The notes: generated by a model from the sequence alone, not told the origin. DNA of 13,074 nucleotides from an uncultured Clostridium sp. (GCA_900538475.1 UPYT01000037.1:1-13074); one strand, 5' to 3'; shown: positions 5,493 through 13,019, counted from the stretch's first letter. Numbers and translations: made by a program.

Positions 5493-8400
5493 ATGATTAC
5501 CAGGGAGAACACCAAAACTATTTATGATCTGGTGTGCAGCGCAGGAGACAGCCATGGAGACCACGTATTTTTACGCTATGAAGACAATGATGTAATTTAT
5601 GAAGTAACATACCGTCAGTTTGTGGCTGACTGTATGGCAGTAGCCGCATGGGCCCAGGAGAAGAGCCGTGAACTGGGACATCCGGTGCGGGTAGGCCTTT
5701 TAGGTGGAAGCGGCCATCACTATCTGGCAGTGATGCTGGGTGTTATGGCCAGCGGCAGCGTGATCATTCCAATGGATGTCCAGATGGACGCAGATACTTT
5801 TTGTGACTGTGTCAGCAGATCAGATGAGGATGTGTTGTTCTATGACTGGGACTTCAGAACCCTGGCAGAAGAGGCAGGCAGCCGCTGTCCGGCTCTGGAG
5901 GAATGCATTTCCCTTCAGCACGGAAGACATGTGGCCTGCTCTGACAACATTCTGAAAAATTATGCAGGAAGACAGGTGGAGAATCTGGCGAAGCCGGAGG
6001 AGTGTGCAATGATTCTTTTCACTTCTGGAACAACTGGAAGAGGAAAGGGTGTTATGCTGTCCCACGGAAACCTGATTGATAATGTGTTCTGTACCACGGA
6101 TACAGAGCATCCGGAAAATGAAATTTATCTGAATGTCCTTCCCATGCATCATGTATTTTGCATCAACGGAGATGTTCTTATTGTAATTCGTTATGGAAGT
6201 ACCCTGTGCCTGAATCGGGATATGACAAAGCTGGCTGCTCATATTCTTCTGTTTGAGCCAACGGTGATGCGTATGGTACCCATGATGGCAAAGGGACTTT
6301 ACAACAGAATTGCGATTATGAGTCGGCAGCAGCCTGGAAAATCTCTTTTCCAGATCAAAGAAGAGGTGTTGGGAAAACGTCTGCATAAGGTAGTCAGCGG
6401 AGGCGGATATCTGGCTCCGGAGCTGGCTGCAAACTACAGCCGTCTGGGAATTTCCATTGCTCAGGGATACGGTATGTCTGAGTGCTCTCCAAAGATTTCT
6501 TCCCCTGACTGGAACCGCCCGGATAAGGTGGCCAGTGTGGGAAAATTAGTAGAGGGCTGTCAGGTGAGAATTGTGGACGAAGAGATCCAGGTAAAGAGCC
6601 CGTCTGTTATGATGGGATATTACAAGGAGCCGGATAAGACAGCAGAGGCAATCACAGAGGATGGCTGGCTTTGCACCGGAGATATCGGATATCTGGACGA
6701 AGAAGGATTCCTTTATTTGACCGGCCGGAAAAAGAACCTGATTATTTTGAGCAACGGAGAAAATGTGGCTCCGGAGCAGCTGGAGAATCTGTTTGAGGAT
6801 GAACGCCTGATTGAGGATATTCTGGTCTTTGGTGAGGATGATGCGATCTGCGCGGAGGTTTATCCGAATTTTAAATATGCAGAGGCTGCCAACATCAGCG
6901 ATATTGAAGGAACGGTTCAGGAAATTATCAAAAAACATAACCAGAAGCTTCCGTCCTACAAACGGATTATGCAGTGTCGGATACGAGAGGTTCCGTTTGC
7001 AAAAACCTCTTCTAAGAAGATTATCCGGAATCAGTATTTTACAAAGAAGAAAGAGGAGAAGGAGCAGGAGGCGCAGGTTCGCCGTCCGGAAAATGAACTT
7101 CAGGAGAAGCTTTATACCTGTGTATCAAATGTGCTGGGACACAGCCGTTTTGGCATTGATACAGAGCTTTACGAGGCTGGACTGGACTCCATGGGCAGTG
7201 TGCTTCTGCTGACGGATCTTTACAATGATTTGAAGATTTCCATTACTCTGGATGAGCTGATGGGTCATGCATCGATTCTGAAGCTGGAAGCAGTGGCAAA
7301 GGAAAAAGAAGGACAGGGACGTACCGACTATTCCTGGAGACCCAAGTATCCGCTGACTGGTGTGCAGATGTTCTTTGCCTATGTAATGCGGGGCAACACA
7401 ACGGCCAATCTGCCCTTCTTCTATCGTCTGGATCCCCGGGTAGATCTGCGTCTGCTGAAACGTTCTGTGGAGCAGGTGTTTGAGCTGCATCCTGAGCTGA
7501 AGGATGTGATTCAGTTTGATCAGGAGACAGGCGCCTATATGAACTTCCGTGATGACTGGAAAGAGGTAAATATTCCTATTCATCACCTGACGGACGCTCA
7601 GTGGGAGGAGGAGAAAAACGGACTTCTGCGCCCCTATACCTACGGACCGGGAGAGCCGCTCTATCATATTGCACTGTATCAGACAGAGACAGAAAAATAT
7701 TTCTTCATGGATGTTGCCCATATTATGGGAGACGGTATGACGATGAATGTGCTGTTTGAGGATATCAATGCACTCTATGCAGGAAAAGCGGCAGTTCCGT
7801 CAGAGTACACCTATTATGAGTATATTCTGGATGAGAAAAAGCGGGATGAGGAAGGCGGAAGAGAAGAGAATATCCGGTATTTCACAGAACAGATGAAGGA
7901 TCTGAAAATCCGCAGAAGCATTCTGACAAAGAAGGAACACAGAGGGCTTGACTTTGGTATCAATGCAGCTTTGCGGAATCGGTTCGAGAAGATTAACCGG
8001 AAAAAACTGACTGCGTTCTGCCATGAGAATGGAGTATCAGAAAATGTAGTATTTTTGACGGCATACAACTACTGTATCAGTTTATTCTCTAATGAAAAGG
8101 ATACGGTCAGCACATCCATTCACAGCGGAAGAACAGACAGCCGCTGGAACCGTCTGGCAGGTCCTCTGTTCAGAACCTATTATTTCCGGTATACGGAAAA
8201 TAAAGAGGAAACTGTGGCAGAGATGCTTAAGCGCTCTGGCCGTCAGATTATGGAGACCATGCGGTGCTATATGTCCAATCTTCATGCAGACGAGATGTTC
8301 TTCCAGTATCAGGGAGATATTTTAAATATCAATACTATCGGCGGTTATCCGGCAGAGCGCCAGAGAATCCAGCTGGATTCCCTGCCCTTCCATCTGCAGG

Positions 8401-9110
8401 TATTTTCTGATGACAAGGGATATTATTATGAGCTGCGCTACTGGGAAAACCGGTTTGATAGACAGCAGCTGCAGGTATTTATGACGGCTGTAGAATGTGT
8501 GGCAGAGGCTATGATGGATGAGCATTTTGCAAGACGTTTGAAACGCTACCTGCCGGAAGAGCTCTTCCCCAAGCACTACTTTGTAGAAGCGGGAACCATC
8601 AACTGGGAGGCAGGAAGCCGTCTGATTACGGATGTATCCGCAGAAACGATGGTAAAGGCTTATGTACTGGATGAAAACTGCAGAAAGAAACCATTTGGTG
8701 GATGGGGAACTCTGTATATTATGGATCATAAGCCGGCAGACTGTGTGGATCAGATTACCAATCCTTACGGCCCGGGTGTTCTTTACCAGACCTCATGTAC
8801 GGCCCGGATTCTGCCTGACGGTTCCATTCATATGCTGGAGCAGGGCGGAAGAATTATTATGACAGAAAGCCTGACTGGACGTCACTTCCTGGATTTGTAT
8901 CGACTGGAGGATACAGCATGTCAGTATCCAGGTGTGGAGCGGGCGGAAGCCTATGTGGCATACGGCGCAGGAAATACTATGGTTCTGACGCTGGATGTAT
9001 ACGGAAAGAATCAGCTGGATACAGAAAACCTTCAGAAGTATCTGACTGAACGGTGTGAGAAACCGTTGATTCCTGCAGTTATTCATTGCATGGATTGTGA
9101 AATAAAATAA
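5493..9110 (+). CDS. NRPS-like acyl-ligase / carrier protein / condensation enzyme with a vestigial second adenylation segment
   Basis: This 1205-residue multidomain protein activates a carboxylate with ATP, loads it on its carrier and condenses it. The adenylation domain covers about 1-530: FTSGTTGRGKG at 176-186, GYGMSECSP at 325-333, TGD at 395-397, GRKKN at 411-415, and catalytic K509 in SSKKIIR. Motif A4 reads LPMHHVF (H219, H220), as in acyl-CoA ligases, and lacks the aspartate used to hold an alpha-amino group. The substrate is therefore probably a fatty or other plain acid. The carrier domain (about 540-605) has its phosphopantetheine serine S566 in GLDSMGS. The condensation domain (about 613-1045) has H743-x3-D747-G748; the first His of HHxxxDG is Ala. 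Residues about 1050-1205 align by eye with the end of a second adenylation domain but lack its core. No thioesterase or reductase is present. The start at 5493 follows GAGGGGG; an ATG at 5469 in the same frame is less likely. Confidence 0.82.
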   Translation: MITRENTKTIYDLVCSAGDSHGDHVFLRYEDNDVIYEVTYRQFVADCMAVAAWAQEKSRELGHPVRVGLLGGSGHHYLAVMLGVMASGSVIIPMDVQMDADTFCDCVSRSDEDVLFYDWDFRTLAEEAGSRCPALEECISLQHGRHVACSDNILKNYAGRQVENLAKPEECAMILFTSGTTGRGKGVMLSHGNLIDNVFCTTDTEHPENEIYLNVLPMHHVFCINGDVLIVIRYGSTLCLNRDMTKLAAHILLFEPTVMRMVPMMAKGLYNRIAIMSRQQPGKSLFQIKEEVLGKRLHKVVSGGGYLAPELAANYSRLGISIAQGYGMSECSPKISSPDWNRPDKVASVGKLVEGCQVRIVDEEIQVKSPSVMMGYYKEPDKTAEAITEDGWLCTGDIGYLDEEGFLYLTGRKKNLIILSNGENVAPEQLENLFEDERLIEDILVFGEDDAICAEVYPNFKYAEAANISDIEGTVQEIIKKHNQKLPSYKRIMQCRIREVPFAKTSSKKIIRNQYFTKKKEEKEQEAQVRRPENELQEKLYTCVSNVLGHSRFGIDTELYEAGLDSMGSVLLLTDLYNDLKISITLDELMGHASILKLEAVAKEKEGQGRTDYSWRPKYPLTGVQMFFAYVMRGNTTANLPFFYRLDPRVDLRLLKRSVEQVFELHPELKDVIQFDQETGAYMNFRDDWKEVNIPIHHLTDAQWEEEKNGLLRPYTYGPGEPLYHIALYQTETEKYFFMDVAHIMGDGMTMNVLFEDINALYAGKAAVPSEYTYYEYILDEKKRDEEGGREENIRYFTEQMKDLKIRRSILTKKEHRGLDFGINAALRNRFEKINRKKLTAFCHENGVSENVVFLTAYNYCISLFSNEKDTVSTSIHSGRTDSRWNRLAGPLFRTYYFRYTENKEETVAEMLKRSGRQIMETMRCYMSNLHADEMFFQYQGDILNINTIGGYPAERQRIQLDSLPFHLQVFSDDKGYYYELRYWENRFDRQQLQVFMTAVECVAEAMMDEHFARRLKRYLPEELFPKHYFVEAGTINWEAGSRLITDVSAETMVKAYVLDENCRKKPFGGWGTLYIMDHKPADCVDQITNPYGPGVLYQTSCTARILPDGSIHMLEQGGRIIMTESLTGRHFLDLYRLEDTACQYPGVERAEAYVAYGAGNTMVLTLDVYGKNQLDTENLQKYLTERCEKPLIPAVIHCMDCEIK

Positions 9111-9167
9111 AAAAATAAGAGGCTGTTACAAATCCTCCTGTTCTTCGTTATATATAGTTGCGGTTCT

Positions 9168-9174
9168 TGACGAA
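9168..9174 (+). promoter_or_regulatory. 0A-box candidate (Spo0A-P binding site)
   Basis: TGACGAA matches the 0A-box core TGNCGAA and lies in TTGACGAAA, 20 bases upstream of the -35 element of spo0A. Autoregulation through 0A boxes is established for Bacillus spo0A. A single 7-base match is weak alone but is well placed. Confidence 0.45.
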
Positions 9175-9193
9175 ACTTGGCGATGGAAATTCA

Positions 9194-9223
9194 TTGCCAG
9201 GGGACAAACTAAGCGTCTATAAT
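9194..9223 (+). promoter_or_regulatory. Sigma-A-type promoter of spo0A
   Basis: TTGCCA (9194-9199), an 18-base spacer and a perfect TATAAT (9218-9223). The transcript would start near 9230, giving a 5' leader of about 28 bases that keeps the SD (AGGAGG, 9244-9249) but excludes the blocking arm at 9130-9142. I found no convincing sigma-H promoter. Confidence 0.6.
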
Positions 9224-9257
9224 ACAAATTATAACAAGGAAACAGGAGGATTTTGCA

Positions 9258-10058
9258 TTGAATGAATTACATGTGGCGATTGCAGAGGATAATCCGCAGA
9301 TGATGAATCTGCTGAATGATATGCTGGAACAGGAGAATGGATTTCGTGTGGTAGCAAAAGCAGACAATGGAGAGGATGCCTATGAAATGATTATGAAAAC
9401 CAATCCGGATCTGGTGCTGATGGATGTGATTATGCCGAAACTGGACGGGATTTCTGTGATGGAACGGGTGAAAAAAGAACGGGCCGGAAAACCGATGCCG
9501 TCTTTTATTATGGTGACAGCAGCTGGAAGTGAGCAGGTTGCATCGGATGCCTTCCAGATGGGAGCCAGTTATTATATTATGAAGCCCTTTAACAGAGAAG
9601 TGGTGATGGATAAGATTCGGAGGGTATGCGGCGAGGGCGGTTCTCTGCTGGGAGGAGAATTAAAGCAGGTAAATCCGTATGTGGATAAGGAAGAGTACAT
9701 GAGGAAGAATTTAGAGCATGATGTGACCAGACTGCTCCACGAAATAGGAATTCCCGCTCACATTAAAGGCTATCAGTATCTGCGGGACGCCATTGAAATA
9801 TCAGTAGAGGAAGAGGAGATGCTGATTTCTGTAACTAAGGTTCTGTATCCTGCAATAGCTAAGCGGCACAATACAACATCCAGTCGTGTGGAACGGGCGA
9901 TTCGTCATGCGATTGAGGTGGCCTGGAGCCGTGGAAGATTGGATACGATTCATGATATTTTCGGATATACTGTCAGCAATGGAAAGGGAAAACCAACAAA
10001 TTCTGAATTTATTGCTCTGATTGCGGATAAAATACGACTGGATTACAAAAGAATCTAG
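9258..10058 (+). CDS. spo0A: Sporulation master response regulator Spo0A
   Basis: Phosphorylated Spo0A binds 0A boxes and commits the cell to sporulation. This 266-residue protein has the full length of the family. The receiver domain (about 1-125) carries the acidic pair E10-D11, phospho-acceptor D56 in LMDVIMP, T87, and K109 in MKPF. After a linker, the DNA-binding domain (about 150-266) contains the hallmark recognition region [19 protein letters not shown] at 208-226. The start is TTG at 9258 with AGGAGG eight bases upstream. The nearby ATG at 9262 is out of frame, and a GTG at codon 6 would trim the first strand. A TTG start plus a maskable SD suggests tight translational control. It is transcribed from its own promoter and possibly by read-through from the NRPS-like gene. 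The sporulation kinases that feed it are not in the window. Confidence 0.96.
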   Translation: MNELHVAIAEDNPQMMNLLNDMLEQENGFRVVAKADNGEDAYEMIMKTNPDLVLMDVIMPKLDGISVMERVKKERAGKPMPSFIMVTAAGSEQVASDAFQMGASYYIMKPFNREVVMDKIRRVCGEGGSLLGGELKQVNPYVDKEEYMRKNLEHDVTRLLHEIGIPAHIKGYQYLRDAIEISVEEEEMLISVTKVLYPAIAKRHNTTSSRVERAIRHAIEVAWSRGRLDTIHDIFGYTVSNGKGKPTNSEFIALIADKIRLDYKRI

Positions 10059-10063
10059 AAAGG

Positions 10064-10081
10064 TTCTGATTTTTCTCAGAA
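10064..10081 (+). terminator. Weak terminator-like hairpin after spo0A
   Basis: TTCTGA (10064-10069) and TCAGAA (10076-10081) form a 6-bp stem with a T-rich 6-base loop, starting five bases after the stop codon. The bases behind it (TATACTTCC) contain no real T-run, so termination may be partial. Confidence 0.35.
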
Positions 10082-10109
10082 TATACTTCCTAAATCTGCC
10101 TAAATATTG

Positions 10110-10115
10110 TATACT
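10110..10115 (+). promoter_or_regulatory. Probable -10 box of the glgA promoter
   Basis: TATACT at 10110-10115 is a good -10, but the -35 position 17 bases upstream (TTCCTA, 10087-10092) is poor. It lies between the spo0A hairpin and the glgA ribosome site, giving a leader of about 48 bases. Confidence 0.4.
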
Positions 10116-10169
10116 ATACAGTAATGAGAGTCTGCAGGGACGGGCTGATATTATAGGAGGGGTTTGTAG

Positions 10170-11615
10170 ATGAAAAATATTTTGTTTGTAGCATCTGAGG
10201 CTGTACCTTTTATTAAAACGGGCGGATTGGCCGATGTAGCGGGATCGCTTCCTAAGTGTTTTGACAAACAGTATTTTGATGTAAGGGTAATGATTCCCAA
10301 GTATCTGTGTATCAGTGAAAAATGGCGCAATGAGATGACCTATGTGAATCATTTTTACATGGACTATCTTGGACAGAGCCGTTATGTAGGCATTATGCAG
10401 TACGTGTATGATGGAATTACCTTTTATTTTATTGATAATGAAGCTTATTTTAATGGAGCAAAGCCCTACGGTGACTGGTATTACGATCTGGAGAAGTTCT
10501 CCTTCTTCTGCAATGCGGCGTTGTCAGCTCTGCCTGTGATCGGCTTTAAGCCGGATGTAGTTCACTGCCACGACTGGCAGACCGGTCTGATTCCGGTTTA
10601 CTTAAAAGACAGATTCCGGGGTGGAGAGTTCTTTTCCAATATGAAATCGGTTATGACCATCCACAACCTGAAATTCCAGGGTGTATGGGATGTTAAGACC
10701 ATTCAGAGGTTTTCCATGCTGCCGGATTATTATTTCACTCCGGACAAGCTGGAGGCTTACAAGGATGGCAATATGTTAAAAGGCGGCATTGTATTTGCAG
10801 ATGCAGTGACTACTGTAAGCCAGACCTATGCAGAAGAGATTAAGATGCCGTTTTATGGAGAGGGCCTGGATGGTCTGATGCGGGCAAGAACCAACAGCCT
10901 CCGTGGAATTGTCAACGGAATTGATTACAATGAATTCAATCCGGCTACGGATACTATGATTGCCCAGACCTATGATGCCAGAACCTTCCGTAAGGAAAAG
11001 GTGAAAAATAAGAGAGCGCTTCAGGAGCAGCTGGGACTGCCGGTGGATGATAAGAAATTCATGGTAGGAATTGTTTCCCGTCTGACAGATCAGAAGGGAC
11101 TGGATCTGATTCAGGCAGTGATGGACGAGCTCTGTACAGATGATATCCAGCTGGTTGTTTTGGGAACTGGTGATGAGCAGTATGAAAACATGTTCCGCCA
11201 CTATGACTGGAAGTACCACGATCGGGTATCTGCCCAGATCTATTATTCTAATGAGCTGTCTCATAAGATTTATGCAGGCTGTGACGCATTCCTGATGCCG
11301 TCTCTGTTTGAGCCGTGCGGCCTGAGCCAGCTGATGGCACTTCGTTATGGTACAGTTCCGATTGTCCGCGAGACAGGTGGTCTGAAGGATACGGTAGAGC
11401 CTTACAACGAGTACGAGGGCAAGGGTACTGGATTCTCATTTGCAAATTACAATGCTCATGAGATGCTGGATACAATAAATTATGCCAAGTATATTTACTA
11501 TAATAAGAAACGCGAGTGGAACAAGATTATTGATCGGGCTATGGCTGCAGATTTCTCCTGGAATACCTCTGCGAAGAAGTATCAGGAGCTGTATGACTGG
11601 CTGATTGGTTATTAA
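10170..11615 (+). CDS. glgA: Glycogen synthase (ADP-glucose, GT5 family)
   Basis: Extends alpha-1,4-glucan chains from ADP-glucose in the cytoplasm. At 481 residues it is the usual bacterial length. The N-terminal KTGGLADV (16-23) is the ADP-glucose-binding signature. HCHDWQTG is at 132-139. The phosphate-binding pair is R304/K309 in SRLTDQKGLDL. FEPCGLSQLMAL, with E381, is the C-terminal active-site motif, followed by ETGGLKDTV. All expected motifs are intact. GGAGG at 10156-10160 lies nine bases before the ATG. No other glg gene is adjacent, so it is separate from a classic glgCDA cluster in this window. The following gene starts 17 bases after its stop and is likely co-transcribed. Glycogen build-up often accompanies sporulation in clostridia, which may explain its place next to spo0A; that link is inference. 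Confidence 0.96.
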   Translation: MKNILFVASEAVPFIKTGGLADVAGSLPKCFDKQYFDVRVMIPKYLCISEKWRNEMTYVNHFYMDYLGQSRYVGIMQYVYDGITFYFIDNEAYFNGAKPYGDWYYDLEKFSFFCNAALSALPVIGFKPDVVHCHDWQTGLIPVYLKDRFRGGEFFSNMKSVMTIHNLKFQGVWDVKTIQRFSMLPDYYFTPDKLEAYKDGNMLKGGIVFADAVTTVSQTYAEEIKMPFYGEGLDGLMRARTNSLRGIVNGIDYNEFNPATDTMIAQTYDARTFRKEKVKNKRALQEQLGLPVDDKKFMVGIVSRLTDQKGLDLIQAVMDELCTDDIQLVVLGTGDEQYENMFRHYDWKYHDRVSAQIYYSNELSHKIYAGCDAFLMPSLFEPCGLSQLMALRYGTVPIVRETGGLKDTVEPYNEYEGKGTGFSFANYNAHEMLDTINYAKYIYYNKKREWNKIIDRAMAADFSWNTSAKKYQELYDWLIGY

Positions 11616-11632
11616 AAAGAGGCGAAGAATGC

Positions 11633-12094
11633 ATGAGCTTGTGGGATAAACTGCTGAGTAATGAGGTTCTGATTAGTGCGCTGGTGGGATGGACGGTGGC
11701 GCAGTTTCTGAAAACAATTTTTGATTTTGCTCTGAATAGAAGCTTTTCCGCGGAGCGTCTGGTTGGTTCCGGAGGTATGCCCAGTTCCCATTCATCAACG
11801 GTATGTGCACTGACAACGTCTGCGGCTGTCTGTTATGGAATAGAGTCCTTTGAGTTTGCTATTTGCTTTGTGCTGGCAGCTGTGGTCATGTATGATGCGA
11901 TTGGTGTCCGTCAGGAAACGGGAAAACAGGCAAAGCTGCTGAATCTGATTATGGATCAGGATTTTTTCCGTTTGGATGACGAGCATTTTCAGATACGTTT
12001 AAAGGAGTTAGTGGGACATACGCCCCTTCAGGTTTTTGCAGGAGCCGTACTGGGAATTCTTCTGGCGTTGACGATTCACCAGATGTACAGATAG
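11633..12094 (+). CDS. Divergent PAP2 family membrane protein (DUF212, YuiD-like)
   Basis: This 153-residue membrane protein has the conserved blocks of the DUF212 family: GGMPSSHSSTV (about 47-57), DAIGVRQETGKQA (about 89-101) and a late LKELVGHTPLQVFAGAVLG (about 123-141). Hydrophobic helices are seen near residues 10-30, 57-70, 72-92 and 134-150. The SSHS block resembles the phosphatase motif of PAP2 enzymes, and the family is presumed to act on lipid phosphates; no activity is firmly established to my knowledge. GAGG at 11619-11622 precedes the ATG. The 17-base gap to glgA indicates one operon. Confidence 0.88.
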   Translation: MSLWDKLLSNEVLISALVGWTVAQFLKTIFDFALNRSFSAERLVGSGGMPSSHSSTVCALTTSAAVCYGIESFEFAICFVLAAVVMYDAIGVRQETGKQAKLLNLIMDQDFFRLDDEHFQIRLKELVGHTPLQVFAGAVLGILLALTIHQMYR

Positions 12095-12139
12095 AGGGGA
12101 GTGGAGTCCAGCAAAATTCCGTCACTTTCTGACAAAACC

Positions 12140-12148
12140 TGTTATAAA
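12140..12148 (+). promoter_or_regulatory. Extended -10 promoter candidate for the LytTR gene
   Basis: TGTTATAAA at 12140-12148 is an extended -10 of the same TGTTATA form as the promoters at 271 and 5441. The -35 area (GTCACT, 12121-12126) is weak. A second option is TTATAA (12142-12147), 17 bases, TAATAT (12165-12170). In the first case the large hairpin that follows lies in the mRNA leader; in the second it overlaps the start site. Confidence 0.4.
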
Positions 12149-12170
12149 ATAACAAATACTGCGTTAATAT

Positions 12171-12203
12171 AATTGACCTGTCAGGGAAACTGACAGGTCA
12201 ATT
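12171..12203. repeat. 14-bp perfect hairpin/palindrome between the PAP2 and LytTR genes
   Basis: AATTGACCTGTCAG (12171-12184) and CTGACAGGTCAATT (12190-12203) are perfect inverted copies with the 5-base loop GGAAA. This is the most stable short hairpin in the window. No T-run follows on either strand. It could serve as a terminator for the glgA operon, but an operator or a leader hairpin for the LytTR gene fits as well. Confidence 0.6.
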
Positions 12204-12285
12204 GTGATCTGGAGTGATGATTATTGTGTAGGATAATCTGACGAGAAACACGGATGATATAGAAAAAAACAGGGGGCGTAGAAAC

Positions 12286-12663
12286 GTGAAAAAAGAGAAG
12301 GAATATGTGTGGGAATTTAAGGGAAAGCTGATTCATCTGTATGAACGGGATATTTATTATATTCATCTGGAAGAACGGAATATTTATGTACATACGCATA
12401 ACCGAACATACCCGATAGGGAAATGCATGCAGGAAGAGGAAGAGTATCTGAGGGAAATGCCGGTGCTGCGGACTCATTATTCTTATCTGATTCATATGAA
12501 GTATTTGGAGATGCTGAGTGGAAATGAGGCAATTCTTCGGAATGGAGACAGGGTGCCTATCAGTGCCAGCAGAAAAAAGCAGGTGCTGGAGGCGGCAAGA
12601 GCCTACTTTTATGAAACAAAAAAATGCAGAAAAATAGGGCAAAACGGTATGAAAACGGTATAA
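12286..12663 (+). CDS. Stand-alone LytTR-domain DNA-binding protein
   Basis: This 125-residue protein is nearly all LytTR domain (about residues 8-110), the beta-rich DNA-binding domain of AgrA, AlgR and LytR regulators. Typical pieces are DIYYIHLEERNIYVHT near the front, MPVLRTHYSYLIHMKYLEM in the middle and DRVPISASRKK near the end (RTHYSYLIHMKYL corresponds to the usual R-x-H-x-SYLV-N-x-KY-I block). There is no receiver domain, so it is not a standard two-component regulator and may be controlled by level or by a partner. The start is GTG, with a GGGGG run at 12272-12276 nine bases upstream. A weak hairpin, GATTAT/ATAATC (12219-12238), lies in the leader. Its targets are unknown. Confidence 0.85.
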   Translation: MKKEKEYVWEFKGKLIHLYERDIYYIHLEERNIYVHTHNRTYPIGKCMQEEEEYLREMPVLRTHYSYLIHMKYLEMLSGNEAILRNGDRVPISASRKKQVLEAARAYFYETKKCRKIGQNGMKTV

Positions 12664-12895
12664 TTTGGAAAAAGTATTGAAGAGAGAGAACTCTTATGCT
12701 AGGATGTGCAGGTCTGATTCAAAAACATGAAGCCAGTCCGAGTGGTTTTGTGACGGATTTGTTTTAAGAAGCAGTATTATGGCAAGGAAGGCGTTTTTTT
12801 CTCCGGCATCATTCTATCTGCCGGAATCTCTTATCTAAGGAAGACCTGTATAAAAACGGGGAACTTCTGTCTGATTTTCAATGAAAATGGTAAAT
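12664..12895. other. Non-coding region after the LytTR gene
   Basis: I see no convincing gene. Visible structure: a small AAGAG/CTCTT hairpin at 12680-12695; a 7-bp hairpin TCCGGCA/TGCCGGA at 12802-12825, preceded rather than followed by a T-run (12794-12800); and the 15-base palindrome at 12874-12888. A 23-codon frame (12696-12767) has no clear ribosome site. The stretch may be decayed coding sequence. Confidence 0.4.
12874..12888. repeat. 15-base palindrome upstream of the candidate RNA
   Basis: ATTTTCA, a central A, then TGAAAAT: perfect 7-base arms. It sits eight bases before the structured segment that begins at 12896 and could be an operator. AT-rich palindromes of this size can arise by chance. 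Confidence 0.3.
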
Positions 12896-13008
12896 GGGGA
12901 TTTTCAAGGCATAGGAACTGCCAAAGGGCAGTGTTTGAGTCAGAATAATCAGTTTACACAGCAGACGAAAAAGCAGTATCTGTGTATCCTGTATGCCTTG
13001 AAAGCCCG
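12896..13008 (+). ncRNA. Candidate structured RNA with a three-way junction
   Basis: A perfect 12-bp closing stem, TTTCAAGGCATA (12902-12913) with TATGCCTTGAAA (12992-13003), can be extended by GGG/CCC past a bulge. Inside are two hairpins: ACTGCC/GGCAGT (12917-12922 with 12927-12932, loop AAAG) and TACACAG/CTGTGTA (12955-12961 with 12980-12986). About 22 unpaired bases separate them. I cannot match it to a known riboswitch or small RNA. The strand is chosen only because the downstream promoter points that way. A 49-codon frame overlaps it but lacks a ribosome site. Confidence 0.4.
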
Positions 13009-13019
13009 AAATACATTTA

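Larger units (their letters stand above)
9130..9253 (+). promoter_or_regulatory. Long-range inverted repeat able to mask the spo0A ribosome binding site
   Basis: AAATCCTCCTGTT (9130-9142) is the perfect reverse complement of AACAGGAGGATTT (9241-9253), which contains the SD of spo0A. With A9240 bulged and one mismatch, pairing continues for nine more pairs (one of them a wobble), 9143-9152 with 9230-9239. The left arm starts 19 bases after the NRPS-like stop codon. The spo0A promoter lies inside the loop. Only transcripts reading through from upstream would contain both arms. Confidence 0.65.

Noticed and set aside
7125..7721. 198-codon open frame on the - strand inside the NRPS-like gene
   Set aside because: Antisense to carrier and condensation domains with clear motifs on the + strand; the minus translation is a shadow with no known pattern.
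9801..10352. 183-codon open frame on the - strand across the end of spo0A and the start of glgA
   Set aside because: Covers two well-supported + strand genes and their spacer; no motif or ribosome site supports it.
12802..12825. TCCGGCA/TGCCGGA hairpin next to a T-run
   Set aside because: The T-run is on the wrong side for a + strand terminator, and on the - strand it reads as an A-run, so it is not an intrinsic terminator.
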